Assembly (NCBI RefSeq): GCF_009646335.1
Contig: NZ_WJBU01000013.1
Location: forward strand, 62,001 to 126,000
Source: Caenimonas koreensis DSM 17982
GTDB taxonomy: Bacteria; Pseudomonadota; Gammaproteobacteria; Burkholderiales; Burkholderiaceae_C
Length of the DNA: 64,000 nucleotides
Direction of reading: 5' to 3'
Shown here: positions 54,001 through 63,600 of the stretch, one piece after another
Numbering within the stretch: the first letter of the stretch is position 1
How the letters are laid out: each line of letters opens with the position of its first letter
Position numbers and translations under genes: made by a program
The notes under the pieces: model-generated
The model's database searches: none
Told to the model about the DNA's origin: nothing
Seen by the model: only the letters and a program-made list of their open reading frames with translations

Positions 54001-54167
54001 TGGTGCCTATCGTGTGGGGCAGTGGCACGGGCTCTGAAGTCATGAGCCGCATCGCCGCGCCGATGCTGGGCGGCATGATCACGGCGCCGCTGCTGTCGCT
54101 GTTCATCGTGCCGGCGGTGTATGCGTTAATGCGGCGGCCGAAGGGTGGTGCGGCAGTAGCGGCTTGA
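51027..54167 (+). CDS. Cu(I)/Ag(I) efflux RND pump CusA-like
   Basis: A 1046-residue heavy-metal-efflux (HME) RND inner-membrane pump with the usual two sets of six helices and large periplasmic loops. [24 protein letters not shown] is the HME signature. The three methionines that bind Cu(I)/Ag(I) in E. coli CusA (M573, M623, M672) have counterparts at M572, M622 and M671. The TolC-CusBF-CusA operon would expel monovalent copper or silver from cytosol or periplasm. No cusRS-type regulator is seen in the window. Confidence 0.95.
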   Translation: MIARLIRWSVANRFLVLLATLALGAWGVYSLRSTPIDALPDLSDVQVIIRTSYPGQAPQIVENQVTYPLATTMLSVPGAKAVRGFSFFGDSFVYVLFDDGTDLYWARSRVLEYLNQVQARLPASAKTSLGPDATGVGWIFEYALVDRSGRNDLSQLRTLQDWFLKYELKSLPDVAEVASVGGMVRQYQVVVDPAKLVAYGITYNQVREALLAGNQETGGSVLELAEVEYMVRASGYLRSLDDFRAIPLAARGGVPVTLGDVAIVQVGPEMRRGIAELDGEGEVAGGVVILRSGKNAQATIAAVKARLADLQKSLPAGVEVVTTYDRSALIERAITNLTHKLIEEFIVVAIVCAVFLWHLRSALVAIIALPLGVLTAFLVMRYQGINANIMSLGGIAIAIGAMVDAAVVMIENAHKRIEAWQHAHPDGVLQGDERWRVMTEAAEEVGPALFFSLLIITLSFIPVFTLQAQEGRLFGPLAFTKTYAMAAAAGLSVTLIPVLMGYWIRGRIPDERRNPITRALIAAYQPALEAVLRRPKATLVVAVILLATTAWPLMRLGGEFLPPLDEGDLLYMPSALPGMSAQKASELLQRTNRMIKTVPEVQRVFGKAGRAETATDPAPLEMFETTIQLKPRDQWRAGMTPEKLVAELDSAVKVPGLSNIWVPPIRNRIDMLATGIKSPIGVKVSGSSLAAIDRIAAAVEQVARQVPGVSSALAERLTGGRYVDVQIDRVAAARYGLNIADVQALVAGAIGGENVSETIEGLARFPINLRYPREWRDTPQRLAELPILTATGQQITLGTVAKVAISDGPPMLKSENARPSGWVYVDVRDRDLASVAEDLRRAVAAQVKLDPGMSIAYSGQFEYMERANARLKVVVPATLLIIFVLLYLTFGRLDEAVLIMATLPFALTGGVWFLYLMGYHLSVATGVGFIALAGVAAEFGVVMLLYLKHALHDHLAGGIATTKTVVDDAIREGAVLRVRPKAMTVAVILAGLVPIVWGSGTGSEVMSRIAAPMLGGMITAPLLSLFIVPAVYALMRRPKGGAAVAA

Positions 54168-54178
54168 CTGATTTCAAG

Positions 54179-54197
54179 TTGATATCGAATTGATATC
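54179..54197. promoter_or_regulatory. Direct-repeat operator candidate upstream of the toxin-antitoxin-like pair
   Basis: TTGATATC occurs twice, 11 bases apart (54179-54186 and 54190-54197), about one helical turn. It lies 20 bases before the ATG of the antitoxin-like gene, where a promoter is expected. Binding by the antitoxin is inferred. Confidence 0.5.
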
Positions 54198-54216
54198 ACC
54201 GTGGTAGCATCTGGCC

Positions 54217-54543
54217 ATGCACCAGTCATCCGGCCGTCGCGCAACATCATCCAAGTCGGCAGCAAAACCCGCACCTGCGACCAAGGGCGCCGCTCTGCTC
54301 ATGCGGTTTCGCGATGCCGATTCAGCCAACGGCGTGAGCCGCGCAACACTGACGCAGCTTGCTGCCCAGTTGGGGTATGAGCGCGAAACTGAAGTGCTTC
54401 ATTACGCGCTACGCAAACTAGCCGATGAAGTGCTGCCGAAATACGAACTCGACGATGGGCCGCTGACGCAAAAGCAACTTGGCGCCATTCGCAAGGCGGC
54501 CGGCGCTGCCGGGCAGGGCAAACTCAAGTCCAGCCTGTTTTGA
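54217..54543 (+). CDS. Antitoxin-like small protein
   Basis: A 108-residue protein with a lysine/alanine-rich flexible N-terminus (residues about 5-28) and a helical core, VSRATLTQLAAQLGYERETEVLHYALRKLA, that resembles ribbon-helix-helix antitoxins. Its 3' end overlaps the next gene by the TTGA of a start/stop. The neighbour is a MazF/PemK-like protein, so the pair has the standard antitoxin-first order. Function is inferred from that context; similarity to a known antitoxin family is weak. Confidence 0.6.
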   Translation: MHQSSGRRATSSKSAAKPAPATKGAALLMRFRDADSANGVSRATLTQLAAQLGYERETEVLHYALRKLADEVLPKYELDDGPLTQKQLGAIRKAAGAAGQGKLKSSLF

Positions 54544-54974
54544 CGCGCGTGCGAGTCTGGTGGCAAGAGCCCTTGGCGGGCGACATCGTGTGGTGCCACT
54601 TTCCTCAATTGCCCGGCCTTGCTCCGGGGCCCAAGCCGCGACCGGCACTTGTGCTGGAAGTTCGCGAAGTGGTGTCTGGGCGCTTGCGCGTACTCGTCGC
54701 CTATGGCACGAGCAAGAAACTCACGTCGCTGCACGCTGGCGAGTTTGTGGTTGGCAAGGCAGATGTAGGCGCGTTTCGGCTCGCCGGGCTTCAGGCGGAT
54801 ACGAAGTTTTGCCTGCAGGATGCCGTTGAGCTGGACTTCGACGACACGTGGTTCAAGCCGCCTGCGCATCGTCCGTTCGGCGAAAATCCAAAAATCGGTG
54901 TGCTTCATGCGAGTCTCATGCGCAAAGCCGCAAGCGCCTGGAAAGCTGTTCACTCAGCCAGGAAAGTGAAATGA
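54540..54974 (+). CDS. MazF/PemK-like toxin of a type II toxin-antitoxin pair
   Basis: The 144-residue protein has the MazF/PemK N-terminal pattern: [14 protein letters not shown] then [16 protein letters not shown], the beta-strand and RPALV motif seen in these mRNA interferases. It is longer than typical MazF (about 110) by a C-terminal extension of about 35 residues. The start is a TTG overlapping the antitoxin stop, or GTG 54549. Its stop overlaps the ATG of def. A toxin role is inferred from the fold and gene order; activity was not shown. Confidence 0.65.
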   Translation: MTRVRVWWQEPLAGDIVWCHFPQLPGLAPGPKPRPALVLEVREVVSGRLRVLVAYGTSKKLTSLHAGEFVVGKADVGAFRLAGLQADTKFCLQDAVELDFDDTWFKPPAHRPFGENPKIGVLHASLMRKAASAWKAVHSARKVK

Positions 54975-55516
54975 CAGTCCGCGACATTCTCAAGATGGGC
55001 GACTCGCGCTTGCTGCGCGTTGCACCCCCTGTGCCCGAACAAGACTTCGACTCCGACAAGATTCACCTGCTCGTGTCCGACATGTTCGACACGATGCGTG
55101 CAGTGAACGGCGCTGGGCTCGCCGCGCCGCAGATCGGCGTTGATTTGCAGCTCGTCATCTTCGGCACGGACACCGTCAACCCGCGCTATCCGGATGCGCC
55201 CATCGTGCCGCGCACGGTGCTGCTCAACCCGGTGATCACGCCCGTCGGGTCTGAAGAGGAAGACGGCTGGGAAGGCTGCCTGTCGGTGCCGGGGCTGCGC
55301 GGCGTGGTGCCGCGCTGGTCGAAGATTCACTACACCGGGTTCGATCAATACGGTGACCCGATCGAGCGCACGGTCGATGGTTTTCATGCACGCGTCGTGC
55401 AGCACGAGTGCGATCACCTCATCGGCAAGCTCTACCCGATGCGCGTGCGCGACTTCACGCAGTTCGGGTTCACTGAGGTGTTGTTTCCGGGGTTGGACGC
55501 GGGCGACGATGACTAA
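54971..55516 (+). CDS. def: Peptide deformylase
   Basis: A ferrous metallopeptidase that removes the formyl group from nascent N-terminal methionine. The three motifs are [16 protein letters not shown] (metal Cys) and QHECDHL (two metal His and the catalytic Glu). The 181-residue protein is of normal size. ATG 54971, with AGGAAA upstream, overlaps the toxin-like gene's stop. There is no fmt beside it, so it is probably a second, stand-alone def copy; the partner formyltransferase would be elsewhere. It is convergent with doc, 13 bases away. Confidence 0.95.
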   Translation: MTVRDILKMGDSRLLRVAPPVPEQDFDSDKIHLLVSDMFDTMRAVNGAGLAAPQIGVDLQLVIFGTDTVNPRYPDAPIVPRTVLLNPVITPVGSEEEDGWEGCLSVPGLRGVVPRWSKIHYTGFDQYGDPIERTVDGFHARVVQHECDHLIGKLYPMRVRDFTQFGFTEVLFPGLDAGDDD

Positions 55517-55529
55517 CGATCCTTCGCGG

Positions 55530-55922
55530 TCACGCCTTTAGTTCAACGCTGTTCTCCCGCAACCATTCCGCAAATTCCGCTTCGCTGATCTCGCCAGCCG
55601 ATACTGCCAGCATCGTGACTGCCGCATCGGCGTCGTCTGCAGTGAGCGAGAACCCGTTCAGCTCGAGAAAGAGCTCGGCAGCAACGTAGCCTGTTCGCTT
55701 GTTTCCATCAATGAATGGGTGATTGCGAGACAGGCCATAGCCGTAGGCAGCGGCAAGATCGGCCGCATCCGGCGTGCCGTACGCAGCGAGGTTCTCTGGT
55801 CGAGCTAGCGCAGATTGCAACAGGCCCGCGTCACGGATGCCGGCGCCGCCGCCATGTTCGGCAAGTTGTACCTCATGCACGGCAGCGACGACATCTTCTC
55901 GCAGCCATACCCAGCGGCTCAC
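55530..55922 (-). CDS. Doc/Fic-type toxin (death-on-curing)
   Basis: A 130-residue Fic-fold protein with the Doc motif HPFIDGNKRTGYVAAELFL near residue 68, which forms the nucleotide-binding anion hole. GIRDAGLLQSALARPEN is also typical for Doc. Doc phosphorylates elongation factor EF-Tu. The GTG start overlaps the stop of an AbrB-type antitoxin gene (GTGA), so the two are translationally coupled. It points toward def from the other side. Confidence 0.9.
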   Translation of the reverse strand: MSRWVWLREDVVAAVHEVQLAEHGGGAGIRDAGLLQSALARPENLAAYGTPDAADLAAAYGYGLSRNHPFIDGNKRTGYVAAELFLELNGFSLTADDADAAVTMLAVSAGEISEAEFAEWLRENSVELKA

Positions 55923-56143
55923 TTTGCCAATTCGCGCAACACCGCGCGACGCCGCTTCATGACTTCGCGCGCAACGCTCATCTGATGTTCGAACTCCGGG
56001 TTGTGCTTGGTGATGCGTAAGCCGTCAGGCGCGTCTGTCAGGTACAACTCATCGCCCTTCGTCAGATCGAGCTTGGCAAGCAAGTCTTTGGGAAACACCG
56101 CGCCCACTGAATTTCCGACCTGTGTCAATTTCAAGGTGTACAT
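55919..56143 (-). CDS. AbrB/MazE-type antitoxin (partner of Doc)
   Basis: A 74-residue DNA-binding protein with the swapped-hairpin AbrB fold (KLTQVGNSVGAVFPKDLLAKL, a beta-strand-turn-strand with the GNS turn). It is the antitoxin and autorepressor expected of this operon type. ATG at 56143, with an inverted repeat upstream at 56159-56179. Confidence 0.88.
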   Translation of the reverse strand: MYTLKLTQVGNSVGAVFPKDLLAKLDLTKGDELYLTDAPDGLRITKHNPEFEHQMSVAREVMKRRRAVLRELAK

Positions 56144-56158
56144 AGCTCACAGCCCTTA

Positions 56159-56179
56159 AGTAATTACGAATGTAATACT
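56159..56179. promoter_or_regulatory. Inverted-repeat operator candidate of the AbrB-Doc pair
   Basis: AGTAATTAC and GTAATACT flank a GAAT spacer, giving a 21-base near-palindrome 16 bases upstream of the antitoxin ATG. AT-rich inverted repeats of this kind are the usual binding sites of AbrB-type antitoxins. The protein-DNA contact is inferred. Confidence 0.5.
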
Positions 56180-56291
56180 ACGTCAGAGGATGAGTCCATT
56201 CAAGTGCGGTGTGAAGGACCGCGTAGACTGCACCACCGGGCCCGATGCGGCCCACTGGTCCCCACAGCGTGATGCACGCAGGAAGCGTTGC

Positions 56292-56960
56292 ATGTCTGCC
56301 GAGCCGGGGTACCAGGTCAAGTTCGAGACCGTGAGCGGCTCGGGCGCCGACGTCGCGATGCGTTCACTGCTCGACAGATCACAGTTCGACGATCCAGACG
56401 GCCTTGCTGCGTTGCAGGGGATTTCGTCTGCGCAATGGCCGCTGTTCGGGCTGCTATGGCCTTCGGGCCGCGTGCTGGCGCATGCGATGCTCACGTTTGA
56501 ACTGCAAGGCCGGCGTGTGCTGGAGATGGGCTGCGGCCTCGCGCTCGCCAGCCTGATCGTGCACCGCCGCGGAGGCGATATCACGGCAAGCGACTGCCAT
56601 CCGCTGGCGGAAGATTTTCTCGCGCAGAACCTGTTGCTGAATCACCTGCCCGCGATGAAGTACGAGCTGGCCAACTGGTCGCAGCCCAATCCAAAGCTGG
56701 GCACCTTCGACGTGATCATCGGCAGCGACTTGCTGTATGACCGTGGCCAGCCCGAGGCGCTCTCGCAATTCATCGACAGGCACTCCGCTGCCGCTGTGGA
56801 GGTGGTGATTGCCGACCCGGACCGGGGCAACCAGGCGAGCTTCAGCAAGAAGATGGGTGTGCTGGGGTACTCGCACAGCCAGCGCCGTATCTTTGCCTTG
56901 CCGGCGGACGAGCCCTACAAGGGGCGGCTGCACACGTACAAGCGCGATTTGTTCGGCTGA
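56292..56960 (+). CDS. SAM-dependent methyltransferase (family 16/ETFB-lysine type)
   Basis: A 222-residue class I methyltransferase with LEMGCGLALASLIVHRRGG (SAM loop), TASDCHPLAEDFL and FDVIIGSDLLYDRGQPEAL. The layout recalls methyltransferase family 16 proteins, which modify lysines. The SAM sequence is complete. The ATG at 56292 with AGGAA upstream is preferred to the longer frame from 56190, which would cross the toxin promoter. The target is unknown. Confidence 0.75.
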   Translation: MSAEPGYQVKFETVSGSGADVAMRSLLDRSQFDDPDGLAALQGISSAQWPLFGLLWPSGRVLAHAMLTFELQGRRVLEMGCGLALASLIVHRRGGDITASDCHPLAEDFLAQNLLLNHLPAMKYELANWSQPNPKLGTFDVIIGSDLLYDRGQPEALSQFIDRHSAAAVEVVIADPDRGNQASFSKKMGVLGYSHSQRRIFALPADEPYKGRLHTYKRDLFG

Positions 56961-56993
56961 CTCCGCGGCAAGCGCAGGTCGCGCCCCAGCGCG

Positions 56994-59621
56994 TCAAGCC
57001 CCCAACGCCTGCAGCAACTCCGTCTCGATTTCAATCTGCTGCTTGTTCTGCTGCAGCTCCGGCCCGTCGATGAGGAACGTGTCTTCTACCCGTTCGCCCA
57101 GCGTGGACACCTTGGCCAGTTGCAGGTTGATGTTGTGGTTGGCCAGCACGCGCGCCACCGAATAGAGCAGCCCGACGCGGTCGCTCGCCGAAATCGTGAG
57201 CAGCCAGCGCTGCGCTTTTTCGTCGGGCGCGAGCTGGATGCGCGGCGCGATCGGAAAGCTCTTCACGCGGCGCGACACACGGCCACGGCTGGGGGTGGGC
57301 AGCGGCCCGGCTTTTTCGATGGTGAGCTGCAGTTCTGACTCGACCATCGACACCAGTTCGCGGTTGTGCTCGGGCAGCATCGAGCTCACGACCTGGAAGG
57401 TGTCCAGCGCGTAGCCGTTGTTGGCGGTGTGGATCTTCGCGTCAAGAATGCTGAAACCCGCCTGGTCGAAGTAGCCGCAGATGCGCGCAAACAGGTCGGG
57501 CTGGTCGGGTGTGTAGACGAGGATCTGCAGGCCTTCGCCCACGACGGACTGGCGCGCGCGAACAATCGCCTTGGCTGTGCCCGCGTAGCGCGCGAGATGC
57601 CGCGTGTGCCACACGATGTCGCTCGCGTCGTGCCGCATGAAGTAGCCCACATCGAGCGAGTCCCACAGCTTCTTGTGGCCTTCAAACGGCAGGGCGTACA
57701 GCTGCAGCTGCACCAGCGCCTCGCGCTTGCGCGCTTCGATCTCTGCATCAGGGTCAGGTGCGCGTCCGCCCAGCACGCGCAACGTGTAGCGGTACAGGTC
57801 TTCAAGCAGCTTGCCCTTCCAGGCATTCCACACTTTGGGGCTGGTGCCGCGAATATCGGCCACGGTGAGCAGGTACAGCGCCGTCAGGTAGCGCTCGTTG
57901 CCCACGCGCTTGGCAAATGCTGCGATCACATCGGGATTGCTCAGGTCTTCCTTCTGCGCGATGCGGCTCATCGACAAGTGCTCGCGAACGAGGAACTCGA
58001 TCAGCTTGCAGTCTTCCGCCTCAATATCGTGCTGTTTACAGAAGTGGCGCACATCCACGGCGCCGAGCACTGAATGGTCACCGCCGCGGCCCTTGGCAAT
58101 GTCGTGGAACAGCGCGCCGATGTACAGCACATACGGCTTGTCCCAGCCAGCGGCGAGCTGCGAGCAGAACGGATATTCGTGCGCGTGTTCGGGCGTGAAG
58201 AAGCGCCGCATGTTTCGCAGCACCATCAGGATGTGCTGGTCCACCGTGTACACATGGAACAGGTCGTGCTGCATCTGCCCCACGATGCGGCGGAACACCC
58301 ACAGGTAGCGGCCGAGCACGGATGTCTGGTTCATCAGGCGCAGCGCGTGCGTGATGCCTTCAGGCTGCATCACCATCGCGTGGAACGTCGCGTGATTGAC
58401 GGGGTCGTTGCGGAACTGGCTGTTCATCACGCCGCGCGCGTTGTACAGCGCGCGCAGCGTGCGGGCCGACAAGCCCTTGACGCCGACGGTCGTCTGGTAG
58501 AGCAGGAAGGTCTGCAGGATCGCGTGCGGGTCTTTGGTGTACAGGTCGTCGCTGGCGACTTCGATCATCCCGGCTTTGTTGAAGAAGCGGTCGTCGATGC
58601 GCTGCGGCGCATGCGTGTTCGGGTTCAGCCGCTCTTCGATGTTCAGCAGCAGGATCTGGTTGAGCTGCGTCACGGCCTTGGCGGCCCAGTAAAAGCGCTT
58701 CATGAGCGCTTCGCTCGCGCGCCCGACGATGCGGCCCGACTGCGCATCAACTTCGGTCTTGTAGCCGAATGACTCCGCCACGGCCGTCTGCAGGTCGAAC
58801 ACCAGGCGGTCTTCGCGGCGGTCGGCCAGCACATGCAGGCGCGCGCGGATGAGGTTCAGCAGTGCCTCGTTGCGCTTGATCTGGCGCGCTTCGAAGGGTG
58901 TCGCCAGGCCTTTGCGCGCCAGGTCGTCCCAGCTCTTGCCCAGGCCTGCAGCCTTGGCGACCCACAGGATCACCTGCAGGTCGCGCAGGCCGCCGGGCGA
59001 CTCTTTGCAGTTGGGCTCCAGCGAGTAGGGCGTGTTGTCGAACTTGGTGTGGCGCTGGCGCATCTCCAGCGTCTTGGCAACAAAGAACGCCTTGGGGTCG
59101 ATGCTGGCGCGGAATTTCTTCTGGAATTCGGCACAGATCTTGGCGCTGCCCGTGATCAGGCGCGACTCGACGAGCGCCGTCTGGATGGTGATGTCGGTCG
59201 CGGCCAGCGCGACGCACTCTGCCACGGTGCGTACGCTGGAGCCTATTTCCAGGCCTGCGTCCCAGCAGTTGCCGATGAAGGTCTCCACGCGTTGCTTGAG
59301 TTCGGGCTGCGCGTCGAGTGCCTGCCCATCGGGCGCGAGCACAACCACATCAACATCGGAATGCGGAAAGAGCTCGCCGCGGCCAAAGCCGCCCACGCCC
59401 ATCAACGCAAAGTCAGCGGGCAGGTTGGCTGCATCCCACAGGGTTTTGAGCGTCACATCGGCTTCACGCGCCAAGCGCTGCAGCAGCGTGCGGATGCCGC
59501 GCGTCGACGCGCCCTGGCTGCGCATGGTGCTCAGCAGCGCAGCCTTGCGGGCGCGGTAGTCGTCGCGGATCTGTTGCAGGTCGGGCACGGCGCGCGCCGG
59601 CTTGAGCTGCGCAACGCTCAT
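56994..59621 (-). CDS. glnD: [Protein PII] uridylyltransferase / uridylyl-removing enzyme
   Basis: GlnD senses glutamine and adds or removes UMP on PII proteins, setting nitrogen control. The 875-residue protein has the nucleotidyltransferase domain (MGVGGFGRGELFPHSDVDVVVL), an HD phosphohydrolase domain (LFHDIAKGRGGDHS), and two C-terminal ACT domains (LQILVYTPDQPDLFARICGY... LLTISASDRVGLLYSVARVL). The start at 59621 overlaps the stop of map. The map-glnD link is the same as in E. coli. Confidence 0.96.
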   Translation of the reverse strand: MSVAQLKPARAVPDLQQIRDDYRARKAALLSTMRSQGASTRGIRTLLQRLAREADVTLKTLWDAANLPADFALMGVGGFGRGELFPHSDVDVVVLAPDGQALDAQPELKQRVETFIGNCWDAGLEIGSSVRTVAECVALAATDITIQTALVESRLITGSAKICAEFQKKFRASIDPKAFFVAKTLEMRQRHTKFDNTPYSLEPNCKESPGGLRDLQVILWVAKAAGLGKSWDDLARKGLATPFEARQIKRNEALLNLIRARLHVLADRREDRLVFDLQTAVAESFGYKTEVDAQSGRIVGRASEALMKRFYWAAKAVTQLNQILLLNIEERLNPNTHAPQRIDDRFFNKAGMIEVASDDLYTKDPHAILQTFLLYQTTVGVKGLSARTLRALYNARGVMNSQFRNDPVNHATFHAMVMQPEGITHALRLMNQTSVLGRYLWVFRRIVGQMQHDLFHVYTVDQHILMVLRNMRRFFTPEHAHEYPFCSQLAAGWDKPYVLYIGALFHDIAKGRGGDHSVLGAVDVRHFCKQHDIEAEDCKLIEFLVREHLSMSRIAQKEDLSNPDVIAAFAKRVGNERYLTALYLLTVADIRGTSPKVWNAWKGKLLEDLYRYTLRVLGGRAPDPDAEIEARKREALVQLQLYALPFEGHKKLWDSLDVGYFMRHDASDIVWHTRHLARYAGTAKAIVRARQSVVGEGLQILVYTPDQPDLFARICGYFDQAGFSILDAKIHTANNGYALDTFQVVSSMLPEHNRELVSMVESELQLTIEKAGPLPTPSRGRVSRRVKSFPIAPRIQLAPDEKAQRWLLTISASDRVGLLYSVARVLANHNINLQLAKVSTLGERVEDTFLIDGPELQQNKQQIEIETELLQALGA

Positions 59622-60421
59622 GCGTTGACGAAGGGCGGTGGCGGCGGGCTGCCAGCCGACAGCGTCATCACCTCGTAGCCGGTTTCGGTGACGAGCACGG
59701 TGTGCTCCCATTGCGCGGACAGCGAGTGATCCTTGGTAACGATGGTCCAGCCGTCGTTGCCGAGTTCCTTCACGTCGCGCCGGCCTGCGTTGATCATCGG
59801 CTCGATCGTGAATGTCATGCCGGGCTTGAGCACTTCGAGCGTGCCGGGCCGGCCGTAGTGCAGCACTTGCGGCTCTTCATGGAAGGTGCGGCCAATGCCG
59901 TGACCGCAGAATTCGCGCACGACGGAAAAGCCGTTGCTCTCGGCGAATTTCTGGATGGCGAAACCAATGTCGCCCAGATGGATACCCGGCTTGACGTGCT
60001 TGATGCCGTGCCACATCGCGTCATACGTGATATTCACGAGGCGCTTGGCCGCAATGGACACTTCGCCCACCATGAACATGCGGCTTGTATCGCCAAACCA
60101 GCCATCCTTGATCACCGTCACGTCCACATTGACGATGTCGCCCTTCTTGAGCGGCTTGTCGTTCGGTATGCCGTGGCACACCACGTGGTTGACCGATGTG
60201 CAAAGCGAGGCGGGGTAGGGCGGATAGCCGGCGGGCTGATAGCCCAGCGTCGCGGACGTGGTGCCCTGCTTTTGCATGCACTCGGCGGCGAGGCGGTCGA
60301 TTTCCTTGGTGGTGATGCCGGGCTTGATGTGCGGCGTGAGGAAGTCCAGCACTTCCGCGGCCAGGCGCCCTGCGGTGCGCATGCCCTGGATGCCAGCTTC
60401 GTCCTTGTACGTGATCGTCAT
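59618..60421 (-). CDS. map: Methionine aminopeptidase, type I
   Basis: Map removes the initiator methionine after deformylation. The 267-residue protein has the pita-bread fold motifs: VNHVVCHGIPNDKPLKKGD (His and Asp), VDVTVIKDGWFGDTSRMF (metal Asp), GHGIGRTFHEEPQVLHYG and FTIEPMINAG. ATG 60421 gives the usual length; a longer frame to 60517 would run into the repeats upstream. With def in the same window, the two enzymes of N-terminal Met processing are both present but not in one operon. Confidence 0.96.
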   Translation of the reverse strand: MTITYKDEAGIQGMRTAGRLAAEVLDFLTPHIKPGITTKEIDRLAAECMQKQGTTSATLGYQPAGYPPYPASLCTSVNHVVCHGIPNDKPLKKGDIVNVDVTVIKDGWFGDTSRMFMVGEVSIAAKRLVNITYDAMWHGIKHVKPGIHLGDIGFAIQKFAESNGFSVVREFCGHGIGRTFHEEPQVLHYGRPGTLEVLKPGMTFTIEPMINAGRRDVKELGNDGWTIVTKDHSLSAQWEHTVLVTETGYEVMTLSAGSPPPPPFVNA

Positions 60422-60459
60422 CGGCGGATTATCCCAGAGCGCGGCCCGAGCCGCAGGCG

Positions 60460-60501
60460 GTGGGGAGTTCGCGCAGGCGAGTGGGCAGTTCGCGCAGGCG
60501 G
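60460..60501. repeat. 21-base direct tandem repeat upstream of map
   Basis: Two near-identical units of 21 bases (GTGGGGAGTTCGCGCAGGCG and GTGGGCAGTTCGCGCAGGCG, each plus one base) stand head-to-tail in the intergenic region between map (-) and purL (+). They may be a protein-binding site or a simple duplication; no gene lies in this region. Confidence 0.6.
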
Positions 60502-60607
60502 TGTGCGGATAGCGCACGTCGTGCGCAGTTAGAATTCAGGCTCATTTCAAGCGTGCGTCCCAGTCAGCGGCGCGCGCATCCGGATTTCCGCAAACACAGG
60601 CCTCACA

Positions 60608-63600
60608 GTGACCCTGCATATCTCCGAGTTCGAGGGCGGCGTCGCCCTCAGCGATTTCAGAGTCCAGCAACTCCTTCCCCGGCTGCAAGCCATCGACGAG
60701 CGCATCGCTTCGGTGAACGCACGCCTCGTTCACCTCGTGGCCAGTGACCATGCGCCCGATGCGTCCGAACAAGCGCGCCTGGCAGCATTGCTGACCTACG
60801 GCGACCCGTACACAGCCGCGGCCAACGGCGCGCTGATCGTCGTCACCCCGCGCTTCGGCACCGTGTCGCCCTGGGCGTCGAAGGCGACGGACATCGCGCA
60901 CAACTGCGCGATTGCCATCAAACGTATCGAACGGATCACCGAGTTCCGCGTCGTGACCAAGGCCAACCTGCTTGGCCGAGCACCCACGCTTTCGCAGGAG
61001 CAGCTGCAAGCCGTCGCCGCGCTGCTGCATGACCGAATGACCGAAAGCGTGATGTTCGATCGAGCGCAGGCTCGCGGGCTCTTCACCGAGCTGGACGCCG
61101 CGCCGATGGAGCATGTGGATGTGCTGCAGGGCGGCCGCGCGGCACTCGAAGAAGCCAATACGAAGTTCGGCCTGGCGCTGGCCGATGACGAGATCGACTA
61201 CCTCGTCGATGCATTCAAGGGCCTCGGGCGCAACCCGACCGACGTCGAGCTGATGATGTTCGCGCAGGCCAACAGCGAGCATTGCCGCCACAAGATTTTC
61301 AATGCGTCGTTCACGATCGACGGCGTGCCGCAGGACAGCAGCATGTTCGGCATGATCCGCAACACGCACAAGCTCAGCCCGCAGCACACGATCGTCGCTT
61401 ACTCCGACAACGCGTCGATCATGGAAGGCTCGCGTGTCGAGCACTTTGTGGCGGGCGCGGCGCAGGGACAGCTCTATCGCAAGCAGGATGCGCTGCATCA
61501 CGTGCTGATGAAGGTCGAGACGCACAACCACCCGACAGCGATCTCCCCATTCCCCGGCGCATCCACTGGCGCGGGTGGCGAGATTCGTGACGAGGGCGCG
61601 ACGGGCCGCGGCTCCAAGCCCAAGGCGGGGTTGACGGGCTTCACCGTGTCAAAGCTCTGGGGCGGATGGTCCGACCAGCCTGGCGGCAAGCCGGAACACA
61701 TTGCCAGCCCCTTGCAGATCATGACGGAGGGCCCGCTTGGCGGCGCTGCCTTCAACAATGAATTCGGCCGGCCCAACTTGCTCGGCTACTTCCGCGAATA
61801 CGAGCAGCAGACGGGTGATGTCGCTCGCGGCTATCACAAGCCCATCATGATTGCGGGCGGCCTCGGCGTGATCGACTCGCGCCTGACGAAGAAGATCGAA
61901 TTCCCGGCAGGCACGCTGCTGATCCAGCTCGGCGGGCCGGGCATGCGCATCGGCATGGGCGGCGGTGCGGCAAGTTCGATGGCGACGGGTGCCAATGCGG
62001 CAGAGCTTGATTTCGACTCGGTGCAGCGCGGCAACCCCGAGATCGAGCGGCGCGCGCAAGAGGTCATCAATCATTGCTGGGCCGAGGGCGACAACAACCC
62101 CATCCTGGCGATTCACGATGTGGGCGCAGGCGGGCTGTCGAATGCGTTCCCTGAGCTGTCGAATGACGCCGGCCGTGGCGCGCGGTTCGACTTGCGGCAG
62201 ATTCCGCTCGAAGAATCCGGGCTCGCGCCGAAGGAGATCTGGTGCAACGAGAGCCAGGAGCGCTACGTGATGGCGATTGCGCCGCAGTCGCTCGCGCAGT
62301 TCAAGGGCTTTTGTGAGCGCGAGCGCTGCCCGTTCTCAGTGGTTGGCGTTGCCACCGAAGAGCGTGATCTCGTCGTTGGCGCTGTGGACTTGTTTCCTTC
62401 CACGCACGCGGCAGAAGGCAGGGGTGAGGGTGACTCCCACCCCGTCAACATGCCCATGAACGTCTTGCTCGGCAAACCGCCGCGCATGCACCGAGACGTG
62501 AAAACCGTCGCGCGCCAGTTCAAGCCCGTCGATCTCACGGGCGTGAACCTGCAGGACGCTGCGATCAAGGTGCTGGGCCACCCCACGGTGGCATCCAAAC
62601 GCTTCCTCATCACCATTGGCGACCGCACCGTGGGCGGCCTGTCGCACCGCGACCAGATGGTCGGGCCGCGGCAAGTGCCTGTGGCCGATTGCGCCGTGAC
62701 GCTGGCCGACTACGCAGGCTTTGCCGGCGAGGCGATGAGCATGGGCGAACGCACGCCGCTCGCTGCCATCAACGCACCCGCATCGGGCCGCATGGCAGTG
62801 GCTGAGGCGATCACGAACCTGCTTGCCGCGCCCATCGAGCTCTCGCGCGTGAAGCTGTCCGCCAACTGGATGGCGGCTTGCGGCGAAGCGGGCGAAGACG
62901 CCGCGCTGTACGAAACCGTGCGAGCCGTAGGCATGGAACTGTGCCCGGCGCTGGGCATCTCGATTCCGGTTGGCAAAGACAGCCTGTCGATGCGCACACA
63001 ATGGTCCGACGGTGCGCAGAACAAGAAGGTCACCTCACCGGTCAGCCTGATCGTGTCGGCTTTTGCAACGCTGCAAGACGTGCGCGGCACGCTCACGCCG
63101 CAACTCGAGGCCACGCAAGACACCACACTCGTTCTCATCGATCTGGGCAAGGGCCGGCATCGCATGGCGGGCAGCATTCTGGCGCTGCTGCTGGACCAGG
63201 TCGGCAACGACGTGCCGGACCTCGACGACGCACAGGACCTGATCAACCTCGTCAACGCCATCAACGCATTGCGTGCGCAGGGCAAGCTGCTCGCGTATCA
63301 CGACCGCAGCGACGGCGGGCTGTTCGCCGCCGCCTGCGAGATGGCCTTTGCGGGCCATGTGGGCGTCTCGCTCAATGTGGACATGCTGGTCACTGAAGGC
63401 GACGGCATCACCGATAGCCGTGCCGATGTCGGCGACGCCAAGAACTGGGCCGGCCAGGTCAGCGCGCGCCGCGAAGAGCTGACGCTCAAGGCGCTCTTCA
63501 ATGAAGAGCTCGGCGTGGTGATCCAGGTGCCGACTGCCGTTCGCAATGAGGTGATGCAGGTGCTGCGCGAGCACGGCCTGTCCAAGCACAGCCACTTCGT

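Noticed and set aside
54540-54974. Assignment of a specific mRNA-interferase name to the MazF/PemK-like gene
   Set aside because: Only the N-terminal pattern is clear and the length is unusual, so a specific symbol was not given.
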